From NCBI RefSeq assembly GCF_000223215.1, contig NC_017243.1:744001-808000 (forward strand): DNA of 64,000 nucleotides. The letters are read 5' to 3'. Below the pieces are notes generated by a model. That model saw only the letters and a list, made by a program, of their open reading frames with translations. It ran no database searches and was not told the DNA's origin. Below, piece by piece: positions 63,957 to 64,000 of this stretch. This stretch comes from Brachyspira intermedia PWS/A. GTDB taxonomy: Bacteria > Spirochaetota > Brachyspiria > Brachyspirales > Brachyspiraceae. How positions within the stretch are numbered: the stretch's first letter is position 1; each line of letters opens with the position of its first letter. The translations under genes were made by a program, and so were the position numbers.

Positions 63957-64000
63957 ATATATTAAAAATAAGGTAGGGCTTGTATCAGTTCGCTGATATT

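Overview
The window is chromosomal DNA of a Brachyspira-type spirochaete. It is very AT-rich with A/T-ending codons, its Shine-Dalgarno (SD) sequences are short, and a full-length copy of the characteristic Brachyspira water-forming NADH oxidase (nox) lies at 53157-54515. The species cannot be fixed from this sequence alone. No phage, insertion sequence, plasmid or CRISPR locus is visible. One tRNA gene (Gln, UUG) is present.

Layout. 1-7.2 kb: 3' end of pyruvate phosphate dikinase with an unusual Lys/Ala-rich tail, a repeat-filled gap, selD (apparent frameshift near its start), a PepSY-like secreted protein, a 150-bp tandem repeat, a C45-type hydrolase and a DUF4132 protein. 7.2-13.8 kb: an SDR oxidoreductase, a polar amino-acid ABC transporter, a leucine-rich-repeat protein, aroD, aroE and ridA. 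13.9-22.8 kb: a DUF368 lipid-carrier transporter, two TPR envelope proteins, a methyltransferase pseudogene, a degenerate GT26-like protein, pfkA, mgtE and an SNF-family symporter. 23.2-29 kb: a four-gene operon (two YbjQ paralogues, LOG-family protein, small secreted protein), two small secreted proteins sharing both ends, a propeller lipoprotein, and Rrf2 and Crp/Fnr regulators. 29.3-35 kb: a sialic-acid uptake pair behind a perfect palindrome, then a selenium-type cluster. 35-41 kb: a CvpA-like protein with two 7TM chemoreceptor-like proteins, and a frameshifted MATE transporter. 41-46 kb: a lipoprotein, lepB, an unknown gene and queA. 46-53 kb: tandem alkylsulfatases with a divergent TetR regulator and a three-palindrome operator, a dipeptidase and two ECF-type S components. 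53-64 kb: nox, a methylthioribose kinase/isomerase pair, an HD protein, tRNA-Gln, prs-rplY-pth-pth (the second pth fused to an ABM domain), a SpoIIE-type phosphatase and a YhcH-family protein.

Connections. selD and the yedF/DUF3343 cluster are probably two parts of one selenium pathway. The SSS symporter and NanM-like epimerase form a sialic-acid scavenging module; the YhcH protein at the far end belongs to a family often tied to the same pathway. aroD and aroE are adjacent shikimate genes. The mtnK/mtnA-like pair points to methylthioadenosine salvage.

The least explained material is intergenic. One repeat family is a nested palindrome of G/C boxes at fixed spacing (three loci). A second, GC-rich modular family carries a shared 34-nt module. 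Three genes carry apparent one-base losses in A or T runs; these could be sequencing errors or real phase-variable tracts, and the sequence alone cannot decide.
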